Positions 16,601 through 23,770 of a stretch of 64,000 nt of DNA are shown here, one piece after another. The translations under genes were made by a program, and so were the position numbers. This stretch comes from Pseudomonas mendocina (GTDB taxonomy: Bacteria; Pseudomonadota; Gammaproteobacteria; Pseudomonadales; Pseudomonadaceae): NCBI RefSeq assembly GCF_900636545.1, contig NZ_LR134290.1, positions 3,410,001-3,474,000 of the forward strand. The letters are read 5' to 3'. How positions within the stretch are numbered: the first letter of the stretch is position 1; every line of letters starts with the position of its first letter. The notes below the pieces were generated by a model. That model saw only the letters and a list, made by a program, of their open reading frames with translations, ran no database searches and had not been told where the DNA came from.

Positions 16601-16676
16601 GCCTAACTAGTGGTTCAAACCGTTCGCTTCGCTCACTGGGACGGGCTAAAGCCCGCCCCTTAACCAAGCGTTAGCC
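16601..16676 (+). repeat. attC9 (76 bp)
   Basis: R'' GCCTAAC and R' GTTAGCC, with CCAAGC replacing CCAAAC before R'. Crossover 16670/16671. Confidence 0.95.
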
Positions 16677-16690
16677 AATCGCGTTCCGCC

Positions 16691-16870
16691 TTATTTGTAT
16701 TTGCTCCGCGTACATCCGTCACATCGCTCCATTGCTTGAGGTTTCACACGGTTCCGATATTGCGTTTTCTGATCGTCCGCCGCCACAATCGGGGCACAGT
16801 CAAAACCGTTATCAGTCAGTAAGATCGGCACATCAAATTCATCGTGTTTCGCCAGGTTCACCGCGTAACG
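16691..16870 (-). CDS. Cassette 10: possible antisense-oriented gene
   Basis: This 317-bp cassette has no plausible plus-strand gene. The minus strand is open and reads VNLAKHDEFDVPILLTDNGFDCAPIVAADDQKTQYRNR... and ends MERCDGCTRSKYK. I take a GTG near 16870 as a possible start; the frame continues upstream through attC10, where it only translates the attC. The CxxC tail and clean coding look argue that it is, or was, part of a gene. Promoter and true start are unclear. Confidence 0.35.
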   Translation of the reverse strand, partial: RYAVNLAKHDEFDVPILLTDNGFDCAPIVAADDQKTQYRNRVKPQAMERCDGCTRSKYK

Positions 16871-16917
16871 CGTTACAAGCAGAAAAGCGGTACTTTTAAT
16901 TATGCGTGCATCCGAGC

Positions 16918-16993
16918 GCCTAACAATTGGTTCAAATCGCTCGCTGCGCTCGCTGGAACGGGCTAAAGCCCGCCCCTTAACCAAACGTTAGGC
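16918..16993 (+). repeat. attC10 (76 bp)
   Basis: R'' GCCTAAC and R' GTTAGGC with the common stem. Crossover 16987/16988. Confidence 0.95.
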
Positions 16994-17006
16994 ACTGCAA
17001 TTGATC

Positions 17007-17285
17007 ATGCGAAGCGCCCTACTCTACACAACCTTGGCATTTATATCGGCAAGTGTTCTCTCAGGCATTTTTATCAATCAGGGCACGTTCACCCATACCA
17101 TCAATACCAACAGCTTATCGGAGGCTCGTTGGGTGTTAATCACCATGATGCCTATAGTTCTCATGGTAAATTTCGTTTGGCTGCGCAGAACTCCAGCAAA
17201 AGGAAAAATTGATACATCCTTGCAAATTCTTGGACAAACAGCTCTATTCATCGCCCCTTATTACTGGCTTTTCAATCATGCGTAA
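17007..17285 (+). CDS. Cassette 11: small membrane protein
   Basis: A 92-residue protein (MRSALLYTTLAFISASVLSG...) with three predicted transmembrane helices: residues about 3-24, WVLITMMPIVLMVNFVWL, and ILGQTALFIAPYYWLF. I take ATG 17007 rather than TTG 17001. Function unknown. Confidence 0.65.
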   Translation: MRSALLYTTLAFISASVLSGIFINQGTFTHTINTNSLSEARWVLITMMPIVLMVNFVWLRRTPAKGKIDTSLQILGQTALFIAPYYWLFNHA

Positions 17286-17290
17286 GCAGC

Positions 17291-17366
17291 GCCTAACAAG
17301 TGGTTCAAATCGCTCGCTTCGCTCACTGGGACGGGCTAAAGCCCGCCCCTTAACCAAACGTTAGAG
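17291..17366 (+). repeat. attC11 (76 bp)
   Basis: R'' GCCTAAC and R' GTTAGAG with the common stem. Crossover 17360/17361. Confidence 0.95.
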
Positions 17367-17373
17367 TGCTTCT

Positions 17374-17691
17374 ATGGATGCTCGCCAAATCACTACGCTA
17401 ATGCACAAGTTATTTTACGGAGACATTCCGCATAATGATGGCTGGGTGCATCTAATGATTGACGACGCACTGAGTCACAACAAAGTAAACGACTTAATTG
17501 AAAAATACATCAAAGGCGATGAGCTACTAATATTTGTCGACCCGCAGCATTGCGCTTACTCAAACAAGTCTGCTGCATTTGAGCACATCAAAACTCTCAT
17601 TAAATACGGCGTTATTCGCATAGCAGACCCACGCTTTCACGGGCGCATCCTTATAAATCCGATTGGCGTAGGCACTGGAAATGCACTCTAA
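17374..17691 (+). CDS. Cassette 12: hypothetical protein
   Basis: A 105-residue soluble protein: MDARQITTLMHKLFYGDIPHNDGWVHLMIDDALSHNKVNDLIEKYI. It has an alpha/beta pattern (ELLIFVDPQHC, GVIRIADPRFHGRILI), possibly a compact immunity-like or nucleotide-binding fold. It carries the 88-bp attC type, like cassette 7. Not recognised further. Confidence 0.68.
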   Translation: MDARQITTLMHKLFYGDIPHNDGWVHLMIDDALSHNKVNDLIEKYIKGDELLIFVDPQHCAYSNKSAAFEHIKTLIKYGVIRIADPRFHGRILINPIGVGTGNAL

Positions 17692-17773
17692 CAAGTCGCT
17701 CAACACCGTTCGCTTCGCTCACTGGACTCGCAAAAGCTACGCTTTTGCTCGCCTGTTAGCTTAATCGTTAGAG
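17686..17773 (+). repeat. attC12 (88 bp, divergent type)
   Basis: R'' CTCTAAC and R' GTTAGAG. The central stem CAAAAGCTACGCTTTTG and the right side GTTAGCTTAATCGTTAG match attC7. Crossover 17767/17768. Confidence 0.92.
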
Positions 17774-17782
17774 GTAATGCTC

Positions 17783-17989
17783 ATGACCCTTGAGTGCCCA
17801 AGGTGCCAGCAAGGACAAATAAGGCCAATGCGCATCATAAGTACGCGAGAATTTATTTGGGTTTGTGAAGAATGCGAAGCAAGCTGGGCAAGTCAAAACG
17901 CCATTAGCAAAAACAGTTTTCAGGACTATGGCGCAGTAATGGAATCAAAGGGGCTAAACCCTCTTTGGTCTGAACTGGAGCCACAATAA
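17783..17989 (+). CDS. Cassette 13: zinc-ribbon protein
   Basis: A 68-residue protein with two CxxC knuckles about 20 residues apart (ECPRCQQ and VCEECEAS), the hallmark of a small zinc ribbon. No other domain. ATG 17783 has AGAGG of the R' box 8 bases upstream; ATG 17777 is an alternative start. It may bind nucleic acid or protein; the target is unknown. Confidence 0.68.
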   Translation: MTLECPRCQQGQIRPMRIISTREFIWVCEECEASWASQNAISKNSFQDYGAVMESKGLNPLWSELEPQ

Positions 17990-18004
17990 TGCGTAGCGCT
18001 TTAC

Positions 18005-18080
18005 CTCTAACAAGTCGCTCAAATCGCTCACTTCGTTCGCTGGGACGGGCTAAAGCCCGCCCCTTAACCAAACGTTAGGT
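18005..18080 (+). repeat. attC13 (76 bp)
   Basis: R'' CTCTAAC and R' GTTAGGT. The left half resembles the CACTTCGTTCGC variant of attC7 and attC16 while the right half is the common type. Crossover 18074/18075. Confidence 0.94.
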
Positions 18081-18094
18081 GCAAAGAGACTCAT

Positions 18095-18451
18095 ATGGTC
18101 GTAGAGACTGAACAAATTAGGGAGTATTTAGAAACTCTTACCGAAGGAGAGCTTGCCGAGCTCTTCTATCAAGTCGCCTCTAATCTCATAGTGAAAGAGG
18201 TCTATGAGAACGGAGATTTCTACCAAGAGAAAATCTGTTTAGCCAAAACAGTTTATGGTGGAACGGAGGGCGTGCCTGACCGAGAAAGCGACATCTATCT
18301 AGTGGCATTGCCTGCCGATCACGTCAGAAATGTAAACTGGGGCGGCTCCCTCAACCAAGGCGGGAGATGCACGCAATGCATGGTAGAGCTAGCTAGCGTC
18401 GCGAAAGCAGTTGTTTGCCCAATCTGTGGCACTGAAAACTATTGCACCTAA
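18095..18451 (+). CDS. Cassette 14: hypothetical protein with C-terminal zinc-ribbon-like cysteines
   Basis: 118 residues. The N-terminal half is helical (TEQIREYLETLTEGELAELFYQVASNL) and the C-terminal part carries CTQCM and CPICG, a likely metal-binding ribbon. No signal peptide. Its stop codon overlaps attC14. Not assigned to a family. Confidence 0.68.
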   Translation: MVVETEQIREYLETLTEGELAELFYQVASNLIVKEVYENGDFYQEKICLAKTVYGGTEGVPDRESDIYLVALPADHVRNVNWGGSLNQGGRCTQCMVELASVAKAVVCPICGTENYCT

Positions 18452-18522
18452 CAAATGGTTCAAGTCGCTCGCTTCGCTCACTCGGGACCAGCTAAAGCCG
18501 GCCCCTTAACCAAACGTTAGGC
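18446..18522 (+). repeat. attC14 (77 bp)
   Basis: R'' ACCTAAC and R' GTTAGGC with a GACCAGCTAAAGCCGG stem variant close to attC8. Crossover 18516/18517. Confidence 0.94.
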
Positions 18523-18528
18523 CTCTCC

Positions 18529-18807
18529 ATGGATCCGCGAGCGTTAGTTGTATACTTAGAATCGCCATACAGCGAACAACGCTGCGATCAGCCCACGGCA
18601 CATGAAATCGTTCTTGCGGGTTTACAAGCCCCGTCAGAATATTGGGTTGGTCTTGCAGTCAGCTGGCTAGAGCAAGGAGCGCCGGCCAACAATGACATCA
18701 TTCAAGAATTAAACTCAATTGTGAATAACAAATATTTTTCACAGAGAGTTCGGCATCATTCATTCGCTCTTGTTAAGAAGTGGTACCGAGCTAATGGCAC
18801 AGCCTAA
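18529..18807 (+). CDS. Cassette 15: hypothetical protein
   Basis: A 92-residue helical protein: MDPRALVVYLESPYSEQRCDQPTAHEIVLAGLQAPSEYWVGLAVSW. The composition and the WVGLAVSWLEQGA pattern resemble short HEAT-like or immunity-type proteins. The stop is within attC15. Function unknown. Confidence 0.68.
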   Translation: MDPRALVVYLESPYSEQRCDQPTAHEIVLAGLQAPSEYWVGLAVSWLEQGAPANNDIIQELNSIVNNKYFSQRVRHHSFALVKKWYRANGTA

Positions 18808-18877
18808 CCATCGGTTCAAATCGCTCGCTCCGCTCGCTGGGACGGGCTAAAGCCCGCCCCTTAACCAAACGTTAGAG
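18802..18877 (+). repeat. attC15 (76 bp)
   Basis: R'' GCCTAAC and R' GTTAGAG with the common stem. Crossover 18871/18872. Confidence 0.95.
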
Positions 18878-18883
18878 AATATT

Positions 18884-19087
18884 ATGGAAACTCTTGCTCG
18901 CACGCTGATTCTTGCATGCAAACACATCAATGATCGAAGCAACTCAAATAGCGATGATGACGTGGCGCTGTTGGAAGCAATTGCTGTCGAGCTTGGTTCA
19001 GCATCTGATGCTGAGAAACGAAGCCTAATTGAATCTGCCAAATTATTAAGTGATGAGGCATGGCCTGAAGAAATGGGCATTCTCTAA
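18884..19087 (+). CDS. Cassette 16: hypothetical acidic protein
   Basis: A 67-residue, wholly helical, acidic protein: METLARTLILACKHINDRSNSNSDDDVALLEAIAVEL. Its size and acidity would suit a small inhibitor or immunity protein, but this is speculation. ATG lies 12 bases after the crossover behind AGAG. Confidence 0.62.
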   Translation: METLARTLILACKHINDRSNSNSDDDVALLEAIAVELGSASDAEKRSLIESAKLLSDEAWPEEMGIL

Positions 19088-19158
19088 CAATGCGCTCAAA
19101 TCGCTCACTTCGTTCGCTGGGACGGGCTAAAGCCCGCCCCTTAGCTTTATCGTTATGT
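19082..19158 (+). repeat. attC16 (77 bp, hybrid type)
   Basis: R'' CTCTAAC and R' GTTATGT. The left and central parts are the common type but the right end reads TTAGCTTTATCGTTA, as in attC7 and attC12. Crossover 19152/19153. Confidence 0.93.
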
Positions 19159-19171
19159 GTAAAGGAATAAC

Positions 19172-19579
19172 ATGACCTTCGAAGCACACTATGAAAGAGA
19201 AGGAACGACAGGCTGGCTGGTTAAGTCATGGGATGATGCGAATACGCTTCTCGGGTACCAGAAAGCCGAAGGTCCTTCGTATACAGTGTTCACTCTGAAA
19301 AACGGTAGCTACATACAGTGTGCCGGAGGCAAAAAAAGCCTGGTTGTCGAGGCCCGTATTTTCAATGAAAGCGGAAGCTTTAAACACTATAGATTTGGCA
19401 ATACAGAGAAATCCGGTGCGCATGCAATTATCGAGTGCAATTGCGGCCCTATAACAGTAGACAAATCGCAAGTTCTCACAATGCGAGATGCACGCCTTAT
19501 TATTAAGCAGTTCGTCGAAAGTAATGGAATGGCTCTAGGTGAGTATCATGCGTCTGACATTACCAGCATGTTCCAATAA
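19172..19579 (+). CDS. Cassette 17: hypothetical protein
   Basis: A 135-residue protein: MTFEAHYEREGTTGWLVKSWDDANTLLG. Alternating strands and a C-terminal helix (TMRDARLIIKQFVESNGMALGEY) resemble Imm1-type immunity proteins in outline, without a diagnostic motif. No signal peptide. AAAGGA precedes the ATG. Confidence 0.66.
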   Translation: MTFEAHYEREGTTGWLVKSWDDANTLLGYQKAEGPSYTVFTLKNGSYIQCAGGKKSLVVEARIFNESGSFKHYRFGNTEKSGAHAIIECNCGPITVDKSQVLTMRDARLIIKQFVESNGMALGEYHASDITSMFQ

Positions 19580-19581
19580 AT

Positions 19582-19657
19582 ACATAACAACTGGTTCAAA
19601 ACGTTCGCTGCGCTCACTGAGACGGGCTAAAGCCCGCCCCTTAACCAAACGTTAGGT
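19582..19657 (+). repeat. attC17 (76 bp), last recognisable attC
   Basis: R'' ACATAAC and R' GTTAGGT with the common stem. Crossover 19651/19652. No comparable site follows the next gene. Confidence 0.95.
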
Positions 19658-19662
19658 CCCGA

Positions 19663-20091
19663 ATGCAACCCCCGCTACTCTGGCTTATTGCATGCCTACT
19701 ATTGCTACAAGGTTGTATTCCAAGAACAGTTATTGTGCACGATGGACTGAAAACAACAGTTATTGACTCCACCAGTAAAAAACCATTGGAGGGCGCCTTT
19801 GTTTACGACCGTCTTGAAGGGCAAACGCCCGGCATCTTGGCACGCAGCAACGAGAGAGGCGAAATACGTCTTGATCCCAAAAGAAAATTTATTGTAAGTG
19901 GCTTGTTAGGCGAAGCGATGGTGCTCAAAGTCATTTGGGTTTGCAAAGAGGGTTACACACCCTATCTGGCTGCCTCCCTTAGAGGCTGGAACTCTGACTT
20001 TGGCCCAAGCACAATCCACACTCCCAAGGTAATTGAACTCTTACGCTCGCCATTGGCGTCTACCGAAAGTTGCTTGGACCTTCAGCACTAG
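19663..20091 (+). CDS. Cassette 18 (terminal): putative lipoprotein
   Basis: A 142-residue protein with a lipoprotein signal (LLWLIACLLLLQGCIP; Cys near residue 18). The mature part contains TVIDSTSKKPLEGAFVYDRLEG, a carboxypeptidase-regulatory or transthyretin-like beta pattern common in envelope lipoproteins. AGG of the R' box is 6 bases before the ATG. Its 3' side lacks a clear attC, so it may be fixed in the chromosome. Confidence 0.72.
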   Translation: MQPPLLWLIACLLLLQGCIPRTVIVHDGLKTTVIDSTSKKPLEGAFVYDRLEGQTPGILARSNERGEIRLDPKRKFIVSGLLGEAMVLKVIWVCKEGYTPYLAASLRGWNSDFGPSTIHTPKVIELLRSPLASTESCLDLQH

Positions 20092-20318
20092 CGGTTGCAT
20101 TTTTTGGATGAGGCGTAACTCCCACTTGAGAGTTCAAGCGATGCTGGAGTCCTGTACCACGTCGTTTTCCTGCAAAGGTTAGCGGCCTCCAGGTCTACCG
20201 CACTGCGTCGACTCGGCGTGGACAGTCGGCTTGGAAATGGAATAGTTTCCTACCCATACCATTCGGAAGCCTCACGCCTGTTGCGGTCTGGTCGTTTGGC
20301 GGTGCAAAAGGATGATGC
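20092..20318. other. Gene-free end of the integron, with a possible decayed attC
   Basis: No gene is visible in these 227 bases. GCGTAAC (20113) and GTTAGCG (20178-20184) are 72 bases end to end and could be the remains of R'' and R' boxes, but only TAAC/GTTA pair and no central stem is preserved. Confidence 0.3.
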
Positions 20319-20867
20319 ATGCGCGTAGTTCTATTTTTCCTGATCTGCCTGCTGCCCCATTGGGCTCTAGCCGACGAGTCGCTGAGCAGAATGATCGAAC
20401 GCTACAACCTGGAAAAAACCGGCGATTACCTGCACAAGCAATCGCGCGCCTTCCTCAGCCACGAGATCGGCGTACGCCTACTGGAAAGCCAGGCCTACAA
20501 GGCAGCGATTCCCTATTTCCAGACTGCGCTGGATATCGATCAGACCCTCGATCCTGATGACCCCCTCCTCGGCGGCCGCTGGACATACCTCGGCCAGGCC
20601 TACGTCTTCGATGGTCAATTTCAGAAAGGTCTGGAATCACTTCGAGCAGCGCTGGAAGTGGACGAGCGGCACTACCCGGCCGAACATCTCAATATCGGCA
20701 TCGCCAATGGCAACCTGGGCTGGGCGATGATTCGGTCCAGGCAATACCAGAAGGCCAACGAGCATCTGCAGATAGCCTGTGACATCTTCGCCAAACAGCT
20801 GGGTGAACAGGATCCACAAACGCTGGATTGCCACAAGAAGCTGAATGTCACGCTCAAATACCTATAG
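20319..20867 (+). CDS. Periplasmic tetratricopeptide-repeat protein
   Basis: A 182-residue protein with a Sec signal (MRVVLFFLICLLPHWALA) and two to three TPR units (LESQAYKAAIPYFQTALDID, LGQAYVFDGQFQKGLESLRAALEVD, LGWAMIRSRQYQKANEHLQIACDIF). Likely a periplasmic interaction scaffold. It is the first GC-rich chromosomal-type gene after the integron. Partner unknown. Confidence 0.8.
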   Translation: MRVVLFFLICLLPHWALADESLSRMIERYNLEKTGDYLHKQSRAFLSHEIGVRLLESQAYKAAIPYFQTALDIDQTLDPDDPLLGGRWTYLGQAYVFDGQFQKGLESLRAALEVDERHYPAEHLNIGIANGNLGWAMIRSRQYQKANEHLQIACDIFAKQLGEQDPQTLDCHKKLNVTLKYL

Positions 20868-20922
20868 CCAATCGGGTCAGGAGGTTGCCCATCGCTTCAC
20901 TTCAATGGCATGACCGAACATC

Positions 20923-21411
20923 ATGAGAACCGCCCTCTTTCTGTTGTGTTTCTTTTTAGCGGGAGCATTTTCCATGGCATCCACAGAACGCATCTGGTCA
21001 GTCGCCAAGGCAACGGTCGAAGGCAAACCAATCATCTATAAATTCATCGCCGACGCTCCGCCCCTGAACATCCAGCAGAAAATGCCCTGGCTGACGGTCA
21101 TTTCCTGGAAGTACGAGGCATCGGGAAACAACGGTTTGCCGCCAGCGCAGATCAACAAGGAGATGATCCGGCTCGAGGATGGGCTGGAAACGATAGGCGG
21201 CAACGGCACGCTCTATCTGGATGCCTACACGGCGACCGGCAACGGTCTGAAGGAGTTCGTCTATTACATCGCGGATCGCGAAGCCTTCATGGCCAACGTC
21301 AACGAGGCGCTGAGTGATCATCCGGTCTACCCCATCGAGATCAACTTCTACGAAGACCGCGACTGGAGCGACCTGGCCAAGCTTCACCAGAGCATGAGCA
21401 CCGTGCACTGA
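20923..21411 (+). CDS. Exported DUF695-like protein
   Basis: A 162-residue protein with a signal peptide (MRTALFLLCFFLAGAFSMAS), followed by WSVAKATVEGKPIIYKFIADAPP and a C-terminal part with YPIEINFYEDRDWSDL. The layout fits DUF695 domain proteins, whose function is unknown. It is separated by 55 bases from the TPR gene and could share its transcript. Confidence 0.65.
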   Translation: MRTALFLLCFFLAGAFSMASTERIWSVAKATVEGKPIIYKFIADAPPLNIQQKMPWLTVISWKYEASGNNGLPPAQINKEMIRLEDGLETIGGNGTLYLDAYTATGNGLKEFVYYIADREAFMANVNEALSDHPVYPIEINFYEDRDWSDLAKLHQSMSTVH

Positions 21412-21527
21412 GCCTGCCCGTCGCCCACCGGAGCCGGTTGCATGACGGATGGCAACCGGCGCCCTACCTGCACTGATGCAGCCTGGATGCTGCCTCAAAA
21501 AGAACCTCGAGATTTGGAACGATCACC

Positions 21528-22133
21528 GTGGCCAACCGCAGCTATCTCTACTCCACCAATGTCATTCCCGGGCCGAGCGCGAAGACCAGCGGCCGCAAGC
21601 TGATTGGTATTGCCGAGTGGAACTACGACATACCCATCGTTTTCAAGATTCTTCTCTCCGGCGCCCCGAGAACCTGCCCCTCCTCGATTTGGGACAACTC
21701 AGAGGAAATCGCCCTGATAGGTGATTACGCCAACGGCGTGAAGAACCTTGAAGGCTTCCTCTCGCAAATACAACTGCCTGAAGCTCAGCCGCTGATTGCC
21801 GAAGCCCTCGAGTTCCTGCATAAGCCAGAGAGCCAGAACCAGTACCTGGTGCTGGAGTGCGGTGAAATTTTCGACATGGGTGACGAGCCCCTCTTCGAGC
21901 AGAATCTGGCGCTGCTGGAGGAGCTGAACGATCTGGCGCCTGAAATGGACCGGGCGCTGCAATCCTTGCTGCCACCTCCTGTGGCGCCACCCAAACCCGC
22001 CGGCCTCCTGTCCAGGCTGCTCGGCCGCAAGCCCGAGCCAGTGCCCCCTGCGCATGATGTAATGCCCAGCCTGTATGGCCTCGGACTTGGCAACTGGTCG
22101 AACACCCTGTACTTCGACTTCAGCGATGCATGA
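21528..22133 (+). CDS. Hypothetical cytoplasmic protein
   Basis: 201 residues, starting at GTG 21528 behind GGAAC (VANRSYLYSTNVIPG...). It is acidic, with helical YLVLECGEIFDMG and a proline-rich linker (LLPPPVAPPKPAGLLSRLLG) before a conserved-looking C-terminus (GLGLGNWSNTLYFDF). No signal peptide. I do not recognise the family; such proteins often sit among scattered single genes near integrons or effector islands. Confidence 0.7.
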   Translation: MANRSYLYSTNVIPGPSAKTSGRKLIGIAEWNYDIPIVFKILLSGAPRTCPSSIWDNSEEIALIGDYANGVKNLEGFLSQIQLPEAQPLIAEALEFLHKPESQNQYLVLECGEIFDMGDEPLFEQNLALLEELNDLAPEMDRALQSLLPPPVAPPKPAGLLSRLLGRKPEPVPPAHDVMPSLYGLGLGNWSNTLYFDFSDA

Positions 22134-22330
22134 ACACCTCTGCCGAGATGCCGCCACGGAGCGCTGACAAGGCCCTGCAACGATATAGAAGCTGCGTACC
22201 GGCCCTGATGTGCAATGACCCGACCGCGGCTTCATCTCAGGTGATGCACTCGTTTCAAGGCTAAGATGCATGCCGCCAACACCGCAAAGGAAGGAACCGC
22301 CATGGGTCTTATCGCACGTCATTCAAATGG

Positions 22331-22693
22331 TTGATGCTGGTGTCCGGTGTGCTTACCGCCACGATGTTCTACGGTCTGTTCGCGCCGCAGGAGGCGCTGC
22401 AGTCGATGTTCGGCGCGTCCTTCGACGGGCAGTTGCAATCTCTGGTCATTCGCAGTTGGTCGGCGCTGGTCGGGCTGATGGGCGTGCTGCTGATTTATGG
22501 CGCGCTGAGCCCGAAGCATCGGGTTCTCTGTGCCGTCATTGCAGCGCTGAGCAAGGCCGTCTTCGTATCGCTGCTGATCGTTCACGGTCAGGCGTATCTG
22601 GCCAAGGCGGCTGCAGCGGTGGTTCTGGACGTGCTGGTTATCGTGTTCACCCTGCTCTATCTGCTGAGTGCGCGGCGACAGGCCGTGGCCTGA
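22331..22693 (+). CDS. Small four-helix membrane protein with possible N-terminal frameshift
   Basis: A 120-residue protein with four hydrophobic segments (LMLVSGVLTATMFYGLFAP, ALVGLMGVLLIYGALSP, VIAALSKAVFVSLLIV and VVLDVLVIVFTLLYLL). The open frame has only TTG at 22331 as a start. A well-placed ATG at 22302 behind AAGGAAGG is out of frame by one; adding one T at 22309-22310 would give MGLYRTSFKWLMLVSG. So either TTG is used or one base has been lost. Function unknown. Confidence 0.55.
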   Translation: MMLVSGVLTATMFYGLFAPQEALQSMFGASFDGQLQSLVIRSWSALVGLMGVLLIYGALSPKHRVLCAVIAALSKAVFVSLLIVHGQAYLAKAAAAVVLDVLVIVFTLLYLLSARRQAVA

Positions 22694-22834
22694 CACGCGC
22701 TGGCTAGCGGCACTGTCCGTTCGCTTGTATCGACGCTGCCCATGACTAGCCGGTAGTCTTCTTTTTGTCACAGGCGTCAGCGATGCTGCTGCGCTTCGAG
22801 CAGCACCACCTGATTGCCCAGCCAGAGGCTTTTC

Positions 22835-23677
22835 TTGGAAACCACGGTCTTTCTCGCCGTCATCGCCGCCGCCGCCCTGCATGCCGGCTGGAACGCCCTG
22901 CTCAAGATCGGACTGGACCGTTTTCTCACCGCCACCCTGATCCAGATTGGTGCTGGCCTGGTAGCGCTTTGCGCCTTGCCGTTTGTAGCCCTGCCACAGG
23001 CTTCGGCCTGGCCTTGGATCGCGCTGTCGGCGCTGCTGCATATCGGCTACAACTTCTTCCTCGCCCGCGCCTACCAGTACGGCGACCTGAGCCAGGTCTA
23101 CCCGATTGCACGAGGCAGCTCACCGCTGATGGTCGCCCTGCTCTCGCTGCTGTTCTTGCAAGACGGGCTGAGCACGATGCAGTTGCTGGGCCTGCTGGTG
23201 CTGGTGATGGGCATCTGGTTGATGGCCTTGCGCGGCGGCCAGCACAAGGCGCCACAAGGGGCGATGCTGTTCTGCGCGCTGATGACGGCGCTGTTCATCG
23301 CCGGCTACACCCTCAGCGATGCCATGGGCGCCCGCAACAATGGTGACGCGCTGAGCTATTCGCTGTGGCTGTTCACGGTCAACGGTGTGGTGATGGCCGC
23401 GGTATTGGCCATCAGCCGTGGGCCGCGCGCCTTTCTGCAACTGGGGCCGCACTGGCGCGGCGGGCTGGCCGGTGGGGCGATGTCCATGGCCGCCTACACC
23501 ATCGTGATCTGGGCCATGACCCAGGCGCCGGTGGCGCTGGTCTCTGCCTTGCGCGAAACCAGCGTGGTGTTCGCCGTACTGCTGGGGATGGTACTGCTCA
23601 AGGAGTCGTTGCGACCGCTTCGCCTGCTGGCCTGCGTGGTGATCGCCGCCGGTGTCGTGGTGATGAAACTGGCCTGA
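22835..23677 (+). CDS. EamA/DMT-family transporter
   Basis: A 280-residue membrane protein with about ten transmembrane helices in two EamA repeats; [20 protein letters not shown] ends the first repeat and [19 protein letters not shown] the second. It is probably a drug/metabolite exporter of unknown substrate. I prefer TTG 22835 (AGAGG six bases upstream, [10 protein letters not shown]) over TTG 22814. Isolated gene. Confidence 0.85.
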   Translation: METTVFLAVIAAAALHAGWNALLKIGLDRFLTATLIQIGAGLVALCALPFVALPQASAWPWIALSALLHIGYNFFLARAYQYGDLSQVYPIARGSSPLMVALLSLLFLQDGLSTMQLLGLLVLVMGIWLMALRGGQHKAPQGAMLFCALMTALFIAGYTLSDAMGARNNGDALSYSLWLFTVNGVVMAAVLAISRGPRAFLQLGPHWRGGLAGGAMSMAAYTIVIWAMTQAPVALVSALRETSVVFAVLLGMVLLKESLRPLRLLACVVIAAGVVVMKLA

Positions 23678-23770
23678 AAAGCGGTAGCGCTCTGCGCAAG
23701 GATGACCTGCTCGCGCTTACAACCTCATGCTACCTTGCACCCTACGTTCAGCCGGAGCCCTGGAATACCC

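Larger units (their letters stand above)
11666..20091. mobile_element. Chromosomal integron: intI, attI and 18 cassettes
   Basis: A minus-strand integron integrase, an attI region, then 18 plus-strand-oriented cassettes separated by 17 attC sites (15 of 76-77 bp, two of 88-89 bp). Every junction fits G^TTA. Cassette DNA is visibly more AT-rich than the flanks. The array lies between the GldA-like operon and a TPR protein gene. Cassette spans by crossover are: 12766-13231, 13232-13565, 13566-14031, 14032-14526, 14527-14922, 14923-15256, 15257-15780, 15781-16228, 16229-16670, 16671-16987, 16988-17360, 17361-17767, 17768-18074, 18075-18516, 18517-18871, 18872-19152, 19153-19651, and 19652 to about 20100. 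Confidence 0.96.

Noticed and set aside
16691..19187. Minus-strand ORFs starting with KGRALARxSERSERFE-type sequences (for example 16984-16691 upstream part, 19187-18927)
   Set aside because: This recurring peptide is only the translation of the attC repeat; each ORF begins inside an attC and lacks independent coding signs.
13162..19657. Regularly spaced repeats looking like a CRISPR array
   Set aside because: Repeats are 76-89 bp, imperfect, fold as attC, and are separated by gene-sized cassettes next to intI; no cas genes are present.
12766..20091. Toxin-antitoxin pairs among the cassettes
   Set aside because: Such pairs are common in integrons, but no cassette here holds two adjacent ORFs with recognisable toxin or antitoxin motifs.
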